Assembly (NCBI GenBank): GCA_005778355.1
Contig: SXON01000145.1
Location: forward strand, 1-64,000
Source of the DNA: Pseudomonadota bacterium
GTDB lineage: Bacteria; Myxococcota_A; UBA796; SXON01
DNA: 64,000 nt
Direction of reading: 5' to 3'
The position numbers and the translations under genes are program-made. Positions 1 through 8,068 of the stretch are shown one piece after another. The stretch's first letter is position 1. The number at the start of each line of letters is the position of its first letter. The notes under the pieces were generated by a model. That model was not told the DNA's origin. It worked only from the letters and a program-made list of their open reading frames with translations, and did no database searches.

Positions 1-718
1 AGGTGTCGAGGCCGATGAAGTCGGCGAGCGTGAGTGGCCCCATGGGCACGTTGGTGCCGAGCTTCATCGCGGTGTCGATGTCTTCCACGCTGCCGATGCC
101 CTCGTAGAGCGCGTAGACCGCCTCGTTGATGTAGGGCATCAGCACGCGGTTGACGATGAAGCCGGGCATGTCGCGACCGAGGACGGTGGTCTTGCCCATC
201 TTCTCGGCGGCGAACTTCACCTCGCCGTAGGTCTCGTCGGTCGTCGCGAGACCGCGGATGATCTCCACGAGCTGCATGAGCGGAACGGGATTCATGAAGT
301 GCATGCCGATCACCCGGTCGGGACGGTCGGTGTGCGCCGCGATCGCGGTGATGCTAATCGACGAGGTGTTGCTGGCCAGGATCGCGCCGCTCTTGGCGTT
401 CTTGCTCAGTGACTCGAAGATCCTGAACTTCAGGTCGACGTTCTCCGTGGCGGCCTCCACCACCATGTCGCTCTCGCCGTGGGCAACGATGTCTGTGCTC
501 CACGTGATGCGACGCGCGATGGCATCGGCCTCGGCGGCGGCGAGCTTCTCCTTCTTGACCAGGCGACCGAGCGAGTCGGCAACGGTGCGTTGCCCGCGTT
601 CGATCGCGGCCTCGCTCACGTCGGTGCAAGTGACGAAGTAGTGCGCGGCGGCGGCCACCTGCGCGATGCCGTTGCCCATCTGGCCGGCGCCCACGACGCC
701 GATTCGGGAGATGCTCAC
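1..718 (-). CDS. 3-hydroxybutyryl-CoA dehydrogenase (C-terminal end outside window)
   Basis: This enzyme would oxidise 3-hydroxyacyl-CoA (3-hydroxybutyryl-CoA) with NAD(P) in fatty-acid or butyrate/PHB metabolism in the cytosol. The GTG start at 718 gives an N-terminal Rossmann motif GVVGAGQMGNGIAQ, with GGAG a few bases upstream. Further in come the family signatures SNTSSISITAIAA and GMHFMNPVPLMQLVEIIRG, then PGFIVNRVLMPYINEAV. This order is typical of the roughly 283-residue Hbd/PaaH family. The 239 residues visible here cover the NAD-binding domain and the start of the helical domain, and the stop codon lies left of base 1. A GATAGGC element (748-742, minus strand) inside the end of the upstream gene could be its own promoter. 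The family is clear; which acyl chain it uses is not. Confidence 0.93.
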   Translation of the reverse strand, partial: MSISRIGVVGAGQMGNGIAQVAAAAHYFVTCTDVSEAAIERGQRTVADSLGRLVKKEKLAAAEADAIARRITWSTDIVAHGESDMVVEAATENVDLKFRIFESLSKNAKSGAILASNTSSISITAIAAHTDRPDRVIGMHFMNPVPLMQLVEIIRGLATTDETYGEVKFAAEKMGKTTVLGRDMPGFIVNRVLMPYINEAVYALYEGIGSVEDIDTAMKLGTNVPMGPLTLADFIGLDT

Positions 719-743
719 GAGTGCTCCGAGGAAGGCCGCGGGC

Positions 744-1715
744 CTATCCCGCCGCGCGGCCCGCGAGGTAGGTCCGGAGCCCGACGGCCAGGCACTCGCC
801 GAAGCCCGCCGCGCGCTCGCGCTGGTCGAGACGCAGCTCCACCACGACGGCCGCGGTCGATCCCGCCCGAGCGAAGGCGTCGGCCCAGTCGTTGCCCTCG
901 TCGGCGCTCCAGTCGTTCACCCTGGCGCCGAACTCGCTGGCGCCAGGGAGATCGAGCCAGGCCGGGTTGAGCGGATCGCCCCAGGCGGCGTCTTGTAGTC
1001 GCGACGCTGTGTCTGCGGGCAAGAGCCCCTGCTCACCCGCCCAGCGGAAGAAGCGCCCCGCCACGAACCGGGAGGACACCGCCCAGGGCGAGCGCGAGGG
1101 GTAGGGGCTCGGGCCGGGGACAAATGCCGGGAATACCGAGTCGAGCACGGCGAGGTCGAGGTCGGCCCGTTGGCCGGAGAGGGATCCCGGCAGGAGACGC
1201 TCCAAACCATGGAGCTGCGACAGGTCGGAGGTGTTCCACGGACTCCCGGGGATGAGCGCGCACTCGGGGCGCCGGGTGGGTCGACGGGAGCTCGAGGCCT
1301 GGTCGTAGCTCGATCCTTTCTTCCCGTACTCGTGGACCTCCACCATCACCATGCTGTCGCGACTCGCTTCGCGGATCACTGCCAACCGCGCGTAGTAGCG
1401 AGCACGCAGCTCGGCCGCCCCGCCGTCGACGAGCCGTGAACGGCTCCACTTGTCCACCGCGCTCTTGCCGAAAAGTGTCTCGACCTCGGGCGGGCGCTCC
1501 AGGAAGGGGCGGCCGAGATCGAGAACGTCGCGGGGCAGTTCCGCGGCGAGCACGTCGATGCCGAGCGCGCGGGCGCAGGCGGCGGCGGCGACTTCGGCAC
1601 CGCGCTCGTACCAGTCGTCGAAGCGGTCGGGAAGCTCGGCGTGGCACTCGGGACCGTAGAAGCGGTAGCCCGACTCGGGCAAGGCGCCGGCGTGGGGGGT
1701 GACGAGGGTCAGCAT
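744..1715 (-). CDS. N-formylglutamate amidohydrolase-fold protein
   Basis: A protein of about 323 residues whose motif order resembles N-formylglutamate amidohydrolases: TPHAG near the N-terminus, PRDVLDLGRP, an AELRARYYARL helix, then MVEVHEYG where the family has its metal-binding D/E-x-H. Family members are zinc-type hydrolases that remove formyl or acyl groups from amino acids in the cytosol. Similarity in the C-terminal half is weak, so the substrate is unknown. The start is taken at ATG 1715. An upstream in-frame start would run into the divergent gene, and a GATAGGC element lies 9 nt before 1715. The gene is head-to-head with the HEPN-helicase gene, 62 bp apart, so the two probably share a promoter region. 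Its stop codon overlaps the putative promoter of the next gene. Confidence 0.6.
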   Translation of the reverse strand: MLTLVTPHAGALPESGYRFYGPECHAELPDRFDDWYERGAEVAAAACARALGIDVLAAELPRDVLDLGRPFLERPPEVETLFGKSAVDKWSRSRLVDGGAAELRARYYARLAVIREASRDSMVMVEVHEYGKKGSSYDQASSSRRPTRRPECALIPGSPWNTSDLSQLHGLERLLPGSLSGQRADLDLAVLDSVFPAFVPGPSPYPSRSPWAVSSRFVAGRFFRWAGEQGLLPADTASRLQDAAWGDPLNPAWLDLPGASEFGARVNDWSADEGNDWADAFARAGSTAAVVVELRLDQRERAAGFGECLAVGLRTYLAGRAAG

Positions 1716-1764
1716 TGCCGCTCGGCCTATCCGACCCGGGGCCTCCCGCTCCTGCCAGAAGCGG

Positions 1765-1770
1765 TACACT
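1765..1770 (+). promoter_or_regulatory. -10-like TACACT 7 nt before the helicase start
   Basis: TACACT matches TAnnnT and ends 7 nt before GTG 1778. No purine-rich ribosome binding site lies between them, so the mRNA would be leaderless or nearly so. The divergent gene has GATAGGC at 1731-1725 on the other strand, which makes this a compact two-way promoter region. Confidence 0.4.
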
Positions 1771-1777
1771 CCCGACC

Positions 1778-4700
1778 GTGAACCTGTCGCAGCTCCGAGT
1801 GTCGGCCAGGACGAGTCTCGCCGAGTTCGAGCGCAGCCTTGGCCGCGACCACCCGAGCCAGGTCATCAAGGCGGCGGCGCCCGTCCTCGAGGGCTGGATG
1901 CGCGCGGTCTGCCGCATCGTTGCCGACAGCCTCCCGGCCGGTAGCGACCGAGACCGACTGAACACCGCCCTGACCGTGGAGGGGCACGGGAAACCGTTGA
2001 TCGATCTCGGTCTCGGCGAGTTGGTGAACGTGTGGGAGAAGGCCCGGATCGAGGACTCGTGGAAACTGCTCGACAAGCAGGTGACGGCGCCCGCCTTCGC
2101 GCAGCTCAAGGCGCTGCGCCACACCGCGATCCACGACCGTGACAACCTGCGGCCCCTCGACGCCTACCTTTTCGTCGCCAACCTCCGCTACTTCGCGGAG
2201 CGGCTGGTGTTGGTACTGCCGGACGAAAACGGCGAAGCCCCTCGTCTCGCGGGCGAGTCCCCGGCTCTTCCCCGGGAGCCCGCCCGCCCATGGCGCGCCG
2301 TAGACAGCGCCTTCCTCGACAGCCTCTCGTTGCTCCCGGGCGACGAGCTCGTGCGCTACTTCGACGGTGCCGACCCCGCCTTCGCCATCGGCGTAGACCC
2401 TCGGGTGCCGATGTTGCCGGTGGGACAGCGCGTGCTCGACGCGCTTCGCGCTGCTAACGGCGTCACCATCGACCTCCTTGCCGCGCCCACCGGCGAGGGA
2501 AAGTCAACCCTCCTCGTGCAGCTGGCGGCACGACTCGCACGGGAGCCCGACACGCGTGTGTACTGGCTCGACCCCGGGGCCGGCGGCTTCGACGTGGCGG
2601 CCACCCGGGCGCTGGTCGCGACCACAGGACGCACGGTGTTCGTGATCGACCAGCTCGACGAGCACGTGGATGGCATCGTGGGCCTCGTCCGCGGCCAGCG
2701 CGAGGTGATCCTCGGCTCTGCCGCGAGCGTGCATATCGTGGGCGCCTCACGACGCTACCGGTGGGAAGCGGCCGCCCCGAGGATCAAGGGCATCGGGAGT
2801 GCGTGTCAGACACGGCGCTACGACAGCGCCGGCATCGACCTCGCGAGCGCCCAGGCCATCGTTACCGCATGGGCAGGACAGGGGCGAGAGGGGCTGCGGA
2901 AACTCCACGACGTGCCGGAGCCTGCACGCGCTGAGCACCTGCTCGAGGCGGTGAGGGCCCGGCACGACAGCAAAGACGGGCTCTTTGGCGGGCTGCTCAA
3001 CGTGCGCTTCGGGCCCGAGGAGCTCCGGGCACACCTGGTCTCGCTCATTGGCGACCAGGTCCGCGCCGACAACCAGGTGCACCTCGCTTACCTGTCCATC
3101 GCCTGCGCCGACGCCCTCGCCGTCGATGGGCTCGACGAGCGGGTCTTGTGCCAGGCGCTCGGCGTCAGCGAGCCGGACTTCCGGTCGCAGATCCGCCCGT
3201 CCCTTCGCGGCGAGGCCGTCGGTCCGACGAGGGGCGACGCGGGTGCAGCGTGGCAGGCGCGGCACGCCGACATCGCGCGCGCGGCGGTGGCGGTGGCGGT
3301 CGACACTCTCGGGGCCGCCACCGTTGGTCGCACCATCGCCGCCCTGGTGAAAGCGGCCGTCCGTCACCAGACGGCGCTCTACATCCCCATCCACGATCAC
3401 GCGACCCTGACACACGTCGCGGTGTGGCTCGAGCGCCGCATCGGCGAGCAGCTGGGCGAGGCCGACGTGACGCACGACATCGCGGTGGAGGTGGCCCGCG
3501 CCGCCTGGTCCGCCGAGGCGCGAGCGGACTACCTCGCCGTGTACCTCTCGCGATTGCGTCGTGCGCGTCGACACCAGGAGGCCGCGAGCGTGGCCCGCGA
3601 ACACTGGGACCCAGTGTGCGGGCAGGCGCCCTATCCGGATGCGATTCGGAGCGTGGCGATCAACTGGGCGCTCGCGGAGGAGGCCTTCCACAATCCCACC
3701 GACGCGCTGTGGCTGGCGATGCTGTCCCTCTCGGATCAACTCCGCCGACCCGGCGTGGAAGTGCCCGACCCGCTGAGCCCCCTCGATCTCAAGAAGGGGC
3801 TCTTGACCCTCGCCCGGCTGGCGTCGCGGGTGGGCTACGCGCAGCCCTTGTCCGACCCGCTCCGGGCCCTCGACGGCCTCGACGCCGAGCTCCCGACGGA
3901 TGGCGACCCCGATCCTCCCGAGTCCTGGGCGCCCGCCGCGCCCGTGCCGCGGGCGAGCGAGCTGGCGGAGCGTCTTGCCCTGGTCGAGGGCCGCGCCGAC
4001 GACACGCACCTGCCGGACGGCCTCAAGGCGCTCTGTCCGCTCACGTTCAACACGCTACGCACCGCCTACCAGCGCAACATCGCCTCGCGCTTCGGCCCGG
4101 CGATCCCCTTCTTGCCACCCCGCGACCAGAGTCACGACGCCACCGCCCTGTTCCTCGCCTTTTCTGAGTACCTCGCCAGCATCGGCTTCGAGCTCTTCCC
4201 GGCGCAGGCCGAGGCGGTCGAGGTGCTGGCCGAGGGGCCCAACCTGCTCTTGAACACACCCACGGGCTCGGGAAAGTCGATGGTCGGGCTATTCGCGCAC
4301 TTCGCCGCCCTCGCCCAGGGCGTGCGGAGCGTGTACACCGCCCCCACCAAGGCGCTGGTCAACGAGAAGTTCTTCTGGCTCTGCAATCACTTCGGCGCGC
4401 GGCGGGTGGGCCTCGCCACGGGAGACGCCACGGTGAATCACGAGGCGCCCGTGCTCGTGTGCACTGCCGAGGTGCTCGCGTCGATGGCGCTTGGCGACCC
4501 GGACCCGTCGCGCTTCGACTGGATCGTGATGGACGAGTTTCACTACTACGACGACGCCCAGCGGGGCCAGGCGTGGCTGCTGCCGCTGCTGGAAATGCGT
4601 CACGCGCACTTCGCCCTCTTGTCGGCGACGGTCGGCAACGCGGCGGCCCAGGCCAAGACGGTGGCGGCCCAGACGGGGCGGCCCACCCGGCTGGTCCAAT

Positions 4701-6622
4701 CCGACGTCCGCCCCGTGGCGCTGGAGTTCGAATACAAGGAACAAGTCCTGCGGCAGAGCCTCGTCGACATTCGCGACAACAAGCTTTGCCCCGCCTACGT
4801 GGTGTCGTTCACCAAGCCGGACGCGGCCGAGCGCGCCGCCGATCCTATCCGCATGGTGGTTACCGAAGGGCCCCGAGACACTGATGAACGCAAGCTCAAA
4901 CGAGCGAAGTTGCTCGAGTCTTCCCGGTTCGACACCCCCTACGGATCGACGCTCCGAAAGCTCCTCCGCGACCGCGTGGGCGTGCACCACGCTGGGCTCT
5001 TGCCACGCTATCGGCTCCTGGTCGAACGCTGCGCGCAGCAGGGGCTCCTCGACTTCGTGAGCGGCACCGACACCCTCGGCGTGGGGGTGAACCTGCCCAT
5101 CCGGACTGTCCTGATCACCCAGCTCTACAAGCGGGACAACCACGAGGTGCGCCACCTCAGTGCCCGAGAGTTCCACCAGGTGGCCGGGCGCGCGGGACGC
5201 AAGGGGCACGACGACCAGGGCACCGCCTGGGTGCAGGCACCCGAGCACGAGATGCAGAACCGTCTCGACAAGGCGCTGGGAAAGAAGAAGAAATCACCCG
5301 CCCAACCACCCGAAGGCTACAAGGGCTGGTCGCGCGACAAGTTCGAAGGGCTGGTGAAGGAGTCGGCCTCGCCGCTGACCACGCGGCTGAATGTCGACGG
5401 GGCCCTGGTCATGCGGATGCTCAGCCGGAAGGGAGGAGGTGTCAACGCGCTCCGCTCGCTCATCGACCGGGCGCAGTTGACCCGAGGGGAGACGGAACGC
5501 GCCCACGCACGTTCCCGGGAACTACTGGCGAAACTCGGCGCGACGGGGCGCGTGCAGCCCGACGCCCACGGCGCACTCCGCATCGAGTCGATCGATGATG
5601 GAGGCCGCAGCGAGCGCCCGCTGCACATCTGGCTCAAGCATGCCCTCCTCGCCGACGCCTTCGACGCGCGGCTACCGGATTTCGCCCTCCGAGTCCTGAG
5701 CTTCGTCGAGTCGGTGCTCTACGAGCCCACCAGCGTGCAACGGGCACAGCTGCGGGCCGCGCGCAGCAAGGCCAAGCAGGAAGCGTACGCGGCGCGGCGA
5801 GCGGGCGACACCGAGGCGGCCGAGGCCATCCAGGGGAAGATCGACAACGACGCGGTGACGCGGGAGTCGCCCTGCGCCGACGAGATCCGAGTGTCCTTCG
5901 AAGCCTGGCGCGTGTTGAACCCATGGTACGAGGGGCCGCCGCCGGAGCCTCGCTTCATCCTCCGCGAGATGTACGAGGGGCACTTCGGCTTCAACGACTA
6001 CATCCACGAGTACCGGCTGGGCTACGAGGAGGGCCAGCTCCTGCGCTACCTGTCGGAGGCCTACCGCGTGCTCGAGGTGGAGCTGCCGGGCTTTCAGTAC
6101 ATTCAGAATCACTTCGAGCTGCGCGAGCTCCGCGCCTGGCTCGACACCCTCGTGCGAAGCGTCGACGCCAGCCTGGTGCACGAGTGGGAGCGCTTCATGC
6201 TCGCCAGCGACGTGTCGGAGATCGAGGAAACCGCCCCGCCCCGGCCGCCGCAAACCACGCTGGACTCGCCGCAGTTCCGCCGCGAGCTGCGAACGGCGGC
6301 CTTCGGCTGGGTTCGCGCCTTCGCCCGCCTCGGCGACTCGCACCTCGAAAACGACGCTGCGGAGGCGCTCGCCGGGCCGGGCTTTGCTACCGAGTCCGCC
6401 AAGGACGCCTACCGGCAATTCCGTCGCGAGCATCAAGGCCTCATCATCGACGCCAACGCCCGGGGCCCCGAGCACTTCCAGTACGAGGGCGGCCGTGTTT
6501 TCCAGCAACTCGTCGACGAGGAAGGCGATCTGGACTGGGTGATCGAGGGCGAGGTCGATCGCGAGCTAAGCCAGCGGGAGGGCTTCGTCGTGGTGTTCGT
6601 TCGCCGCATCGGCCCGGCGTAG
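1778..6622 (+). CDS. HEPN-like / STAND-like P-loop ATPase / Ski2-like helicase fusion (1614 aa)
   Basis: A giant multidomain protein. Residues 1-150 are helical and contain R114-H-x3-H119, the R-x4-H pattern of HEPN ribonucleases. Residues 195-450 hold a P-loop ATPase: Walker A PTGEGKS (K242) and Walker B VFVIDQLDE (D291, D294-E295), as in STAND NTPases. Residues 450-780 look alpha-helical. Residues 790-1210 form a superfamily 2 helicase: motif I TPTGSGK (K833), motif II DEFH (919-922), SAT (949-951) and motif VI QVAGRAGR (1134-1141). Residues after 1210 resemble the DUF3516-type C-terminus of bacterial Ski2-like helicases, which are usually only about 850 residues long. The start is GTG 1778, because the in-frame ATG at 1715 overlaps the divergent gene. 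A role in RNA surveillance or phage defence is inferred; no homologous system is recognised. Confidence 0.85.
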   Translation: MNLSQLRVSARTSLAEFERSLGRDHPSQVIKAAAPVLEGWMRAVCRIVADSLPAGSDRDRLNTALTVEGHGKPLIDLGLGELVNVWEKARIEDSWKLLDKQVTAPAFAQLKALRHTAIHDRDNLRPLDAYLFVANLRYFAERLVLVLPDENGEAPRLAGESPALPREPARPWRAVDSAFLDSLSLLPGDELVRYFDGADPAFAIGVDPRVPMLPVGQRVLDALRAANGVTIDLLAAPTGEGKSTLLVQLAARLAREPDTRVYWLDPGAGGFDVAATRALVATTGRTVFVIDQLDEHVDGIVGLVRGQREVILGSAASVHIVGASRRYRWEAAAPRIKGIGSACQTRRYDSAGIDLASAQAIVTAWAGQGREGLRKLHDVPEPARAEHLLEAVRARHDSKDGLFGGLLNVRFGPEELRAHLVSLIGDQVRADNQVHLAYLSIACADALAVDGLDERVLCQALGVSEPDFRSQIRPSLRGEAVGPTRGDAGAAWQARHADIARAAVAVAVDTLGAATVGRTIAALVKAAVRHQTALYIPIHDHATLTHVAVWLERRIGEQLGEADVTHDIAVEVARAAWSAEARADYLAVYLSRLRRARRHQEAASVAREHWDPVCGQAPYPDAIRSVAINWALAEEAFHNPTDALWLAMLSLSDQLRRPGVEVPDPLSPLDLKKGLLTLARLASRVGYAQPLSDPLRALDGLDAELPTDGDPDPPESWAPAAPVPRASELAERLALVEGRADDTHLPDGLKALCPLTFNTLRTAYQRNIASRFGPAIPFLPPRDQSHDATALFLAFSEYLASIGFELFPAQAEAVEVLAEGPNLLLNTPTGSGKSMVGLFAHFAALAQGVRSVYTAPTKALVNEKFFWLCNHFGARRVGLATGDATVNHEAPVLVCTAEVLASMALGDPDPSRFDWIVMDEFHYYDDAQRGQAWLLPLLEMRHAHFALLSATVGNAAAQAKTVAAQTGRPTRLVQSDVRPVALEFEYKEQVLRQSLVDIRDNKLCPAYVVSFTKPDAAERAADPIRMVVTEGPRDTDERKLKRAKLLESSRFDTPYGSTLRKLLRDRVGVHHAGLLPRYRLLVERCAQQGLLDFVSGTDTLGVGVNLPIRTVLITQLYKRDNHEVRHLSAREFHQVAGRAGRKGHDDQGTAWVQAPEHEMQNRLDKALGKKKKSPAQPPEGYKGWSRDKFEGLVKESASPLTTRLNVDGALVMRMLSRKGGGVNALRSLIDRAQLTRGETERAHARSRELLAKLGATGRVQPDAHGALRIESIDDGGRSERPLHIWLKHALLADAFDARLPDFALRVLSFVESVLYEPTSVQRAQLRAARSKAKQEAYAARRAGDTEAAEAIQGKIDNDAVTRESPCADEIRVSFEAWRVLNPWYEGPPPEPRFILREMYEGHFGFNDYIHEYRLGYEEGQLLRYLSEAYRVLEVELPGFQYIQNHFELRELRAWLDTLVRSVDASLVHEWERFMLASDVSEIEETAPPRPPQTTLDSPQFRRELRTAAFGWVRAFARLGDSHLENDAAEALAGPGFATESAKDAYRQFRREHQGLIIDANARGPEHFQYEGGRVFQQLVDEEGDLDWVIEGEVDRELSQREGFVVVFVRRIGPA

Positions 6623-6630
6623 CCTCACGG

Positions 6631-6637
6631 GATAGCC
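6631..6637 (+). promoter_or_regulatory. GATAGCC element before the SDR gene
   Basis: GATAGCC lies 8 nt before ATG 6646, with only C/G-rich sequence between and no Shine-Dalgarno motif. The same heptamer precedes the LpxH-like gene, and GATAGGC precedes the genes at 1715 (minus) and 60117 (minus). A -10 role is inferred. Confidence 0.35.
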
Positions 6638-6645
6638 GGCCCCCC

Positions 6646-7491
6646 ATGTTCCAGACCGACCTCCTCTCCTCGCAGACCATCCTCGTCACCGGCGGCGGCT
6701 CGGGCCTCGGCCGCGCCATGGCCGAACGTTTCGGCGCGCTCGGCGCCCGTGTCGGCGTACTCGGCCGCCGGGTGGAGCCCCTCGAAGAGACCGTCGCCGC
6801 CATCCGTGCCGCCGGGGGCACTGCGGCCTGCGCCAGCGCCGACGTGCGCGACCCGCACGGGGTGCACCTCGCCATCGACGCGATCGAGGCCGAGCTTGGC
6901 CCGGTCAACGGGCTGGTGAACAACGCGGCCGGCAACTTCCTCTCGGCCGCGGAAGACCTCTCGCCCAACGCCTTCGACAGCGTCGTGCGCATCGTGCTCC
7001 ACGGCACTTTCCACACCACTCAGGACGTGGGCAAGCGCATGATCGAGCGCGGGACGGGCGGCACGATGTTGTCGATCGTCACCACCTACGCCTGGATGGG
7101 CTCGGCCTTCGTCCTGCCGAGCGCCTGCGCCAAGGCCGGCGTGCTCGCCATGACGCGGTCGCTGGCCGTCGAGTGGGCCTGCTACGGCATTCGTAACAAC
7201 GCCATTGCCCCGGGCCCTTTCCCCACCGAGGGCGCCTTCTCGCGACTCATGGCAGGCGACATCGAGGAGCAGGCCAAGAAGCAGATCCCGCTCGGCCGCT
7301 TCGGCGAGCCCGGCGAGCTCGCCAATCTTGCCGCCTATATGATGTCGCCCGGGGCCGCCTACATGACCGGCGAGTGCGTGGTGCTCGACGGCGGCGAGTG
7401 GCTGCGCGCCGGCCAGGAATTCAGCCGCTACACCGAGTATCCGCGAGAGGCGGTGAAGCAGGTCTTCGGGGCGATGCGCCCGCGGAAGTAG
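6646..7491 (+). CDS. SDR oxidoreductase, 2,4-dienoyl-CoA reductase type
   Basis: A 281-residue short-chain dehydrogenase that probably reduces 2,4-dienoyl-CoA or a related enoyl-CoA with NADPH during unsaturated fatty-acid oxidation. It has the cofactor motif TGGGSGLG (15-22) and NNAAGNF starting at N92. The usual active-site YxxxK is replaced by S159-A-C-A-K163. That change, with the following KAGVLAMTRSLAVEW, is typical of the DECR/FadH-like SDR branch, where the catalytic Tyr lies elsewhere. IAPGPFPTEGAFSR and YMTGECVVLDGGEWL complete the family pattern. It starts 23 nt after the helicase stop, behind a GATAGCC element, so it probably has its own promoter. Confidence 0.85.
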   Translation: MFQTDLLSSQTILVTGGGSGLGRAMAERFGALGARVGVLGRRVEPLEETVAAIRAAGGTAACASADVRDPHGVHLAIDAIEAELGPVNGLVNNAAGNFLSAAEDLSPNAFDSVVRIVLHGTFHTTQDVGKRMIERGTGGTMLSIVTTYAWMGSAFVLPSACAKAGVLAMTRSLAVEWACYGIRNNAIAPGPFPTEGAFSRLMAGDIEEQAKKQIPLGRFGEPGELANLAAYMMSPGAAYMTGECVVLDGGEWLRAGQEFSRYTEYPREAVKQVFGAMRPRK

Positions 7492-7502
7492 CTGGGGCGT
7501 CT

Positions 7503-7534
7503 CACACAGGTGATCGTGTGTGTCCCTGCACACA
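7503..7534 (+). promoter_or_regulatory. Overlapping TGTG/CACA inverted repeats upstream of usp
   Basis: CACACA (7503-7508), eight bases, then TGTGTG (7517-7522) form one inverted repeat. TGTG (7517-7520), eight bases, then CACA (7529-7532) form a second with the spacing of a CRP/FNR-family operator (TGTGn8CACA). It lies about 80 bp upstream of the usp operon and downstream of the SDR stop, so it could also be a structure at the end of that message. A regulator-binding role is inferred. Confidence 0.3.
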
Positions 7535-7615
7535 TGCGCGACTCAATCCGAGTTCAAGCTCCCATTCCGCGTGGCACGCTTCCTGCTCCGCCCCTGTGCG
7601 ATCCGGAGCATGCCC

Positions 7616-8068
7616 ATGCCTTTCAAACACATCGTCGTCCCCGTCGACTTCTCCAAGCCCTCCCTGCACGCCCTGCGGATGGCCATCAACCTCGCCCGCC
7701 ACGGCAAGGCCCGGCTCACGCTGATCCACGTGATCCTGCCCCACGTCTCGGCGCTCGCGGCCGATGTCCCGGGCTGGGCGGCCTTCGACCCCGAGCTCAT
7801 CCTCCGCTACCAGCAGGAGCTCGAAACCGAGGCTCGTCACGGGCTCGAGCGCACCGCCAAGGAAGAGGTTCCGGAAGATGTTCCCTACGAGATCGTCGTG
7901 GTGACCGGCCCCATCGCCGACAGCCTCAACGACGAGGTGAAGTCGCGACAGGCCGACCTCATCTGCATCGGCACCACCGGCCGCACGGGCCTGCCTCACC
8001 TGCTGCTCGGCAGCGTGGCGGAGCGCCTCGTGGCCCGCTCCTCCGTCCCGGTGCTGGTGGCCCATTGA
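7616..8068 (+). CDS. Universal stress protein (UspA family)
   Basis: A 150-residue single-domain Usp protein of the cytosol. It begins MPFKHIVVPVDFSKPS, has the central VVVTGPIADSL strand, and ends with the ATP-binding-type loop GTTGRTGLPHLLLGSVAERLV followed by SSVPVLVAH, the usual C-terminus. ATG 7616 is preferred because GGAG (7605-7608) is 7 nt away; ATG 7610 would be only 1 nt from it. It is the first gene of a coupled operon: its TGA stop overlaps the TTG start of the CoA-transferase. Usp members at the head of metabolic operons often respond to redox or starvation state; that role here is inferred. Confidence 0.92.
   Translation: MPFKHIVVPVDFSKPSLHALRMAINLARHGKARLTLIHVILPHVSALAADVPGWAAFDPELILRYQQELETEARHGLERTAKEEVPEDVPYEIVVVTGPIADSLNDEVKSRQADLICIGTTGRTGLPHLLLGSVAERLVARSSVPVLVAH

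Noticed and set aside
1715-1777. Upstream ATG 1715 as start of the HEPN-helicase protein
   Set aside because: It overlaps the divergent gene's start codon and adds a Pro-rich stretch. GTG 1778 follows TACACT at the spacing seen for other genes.
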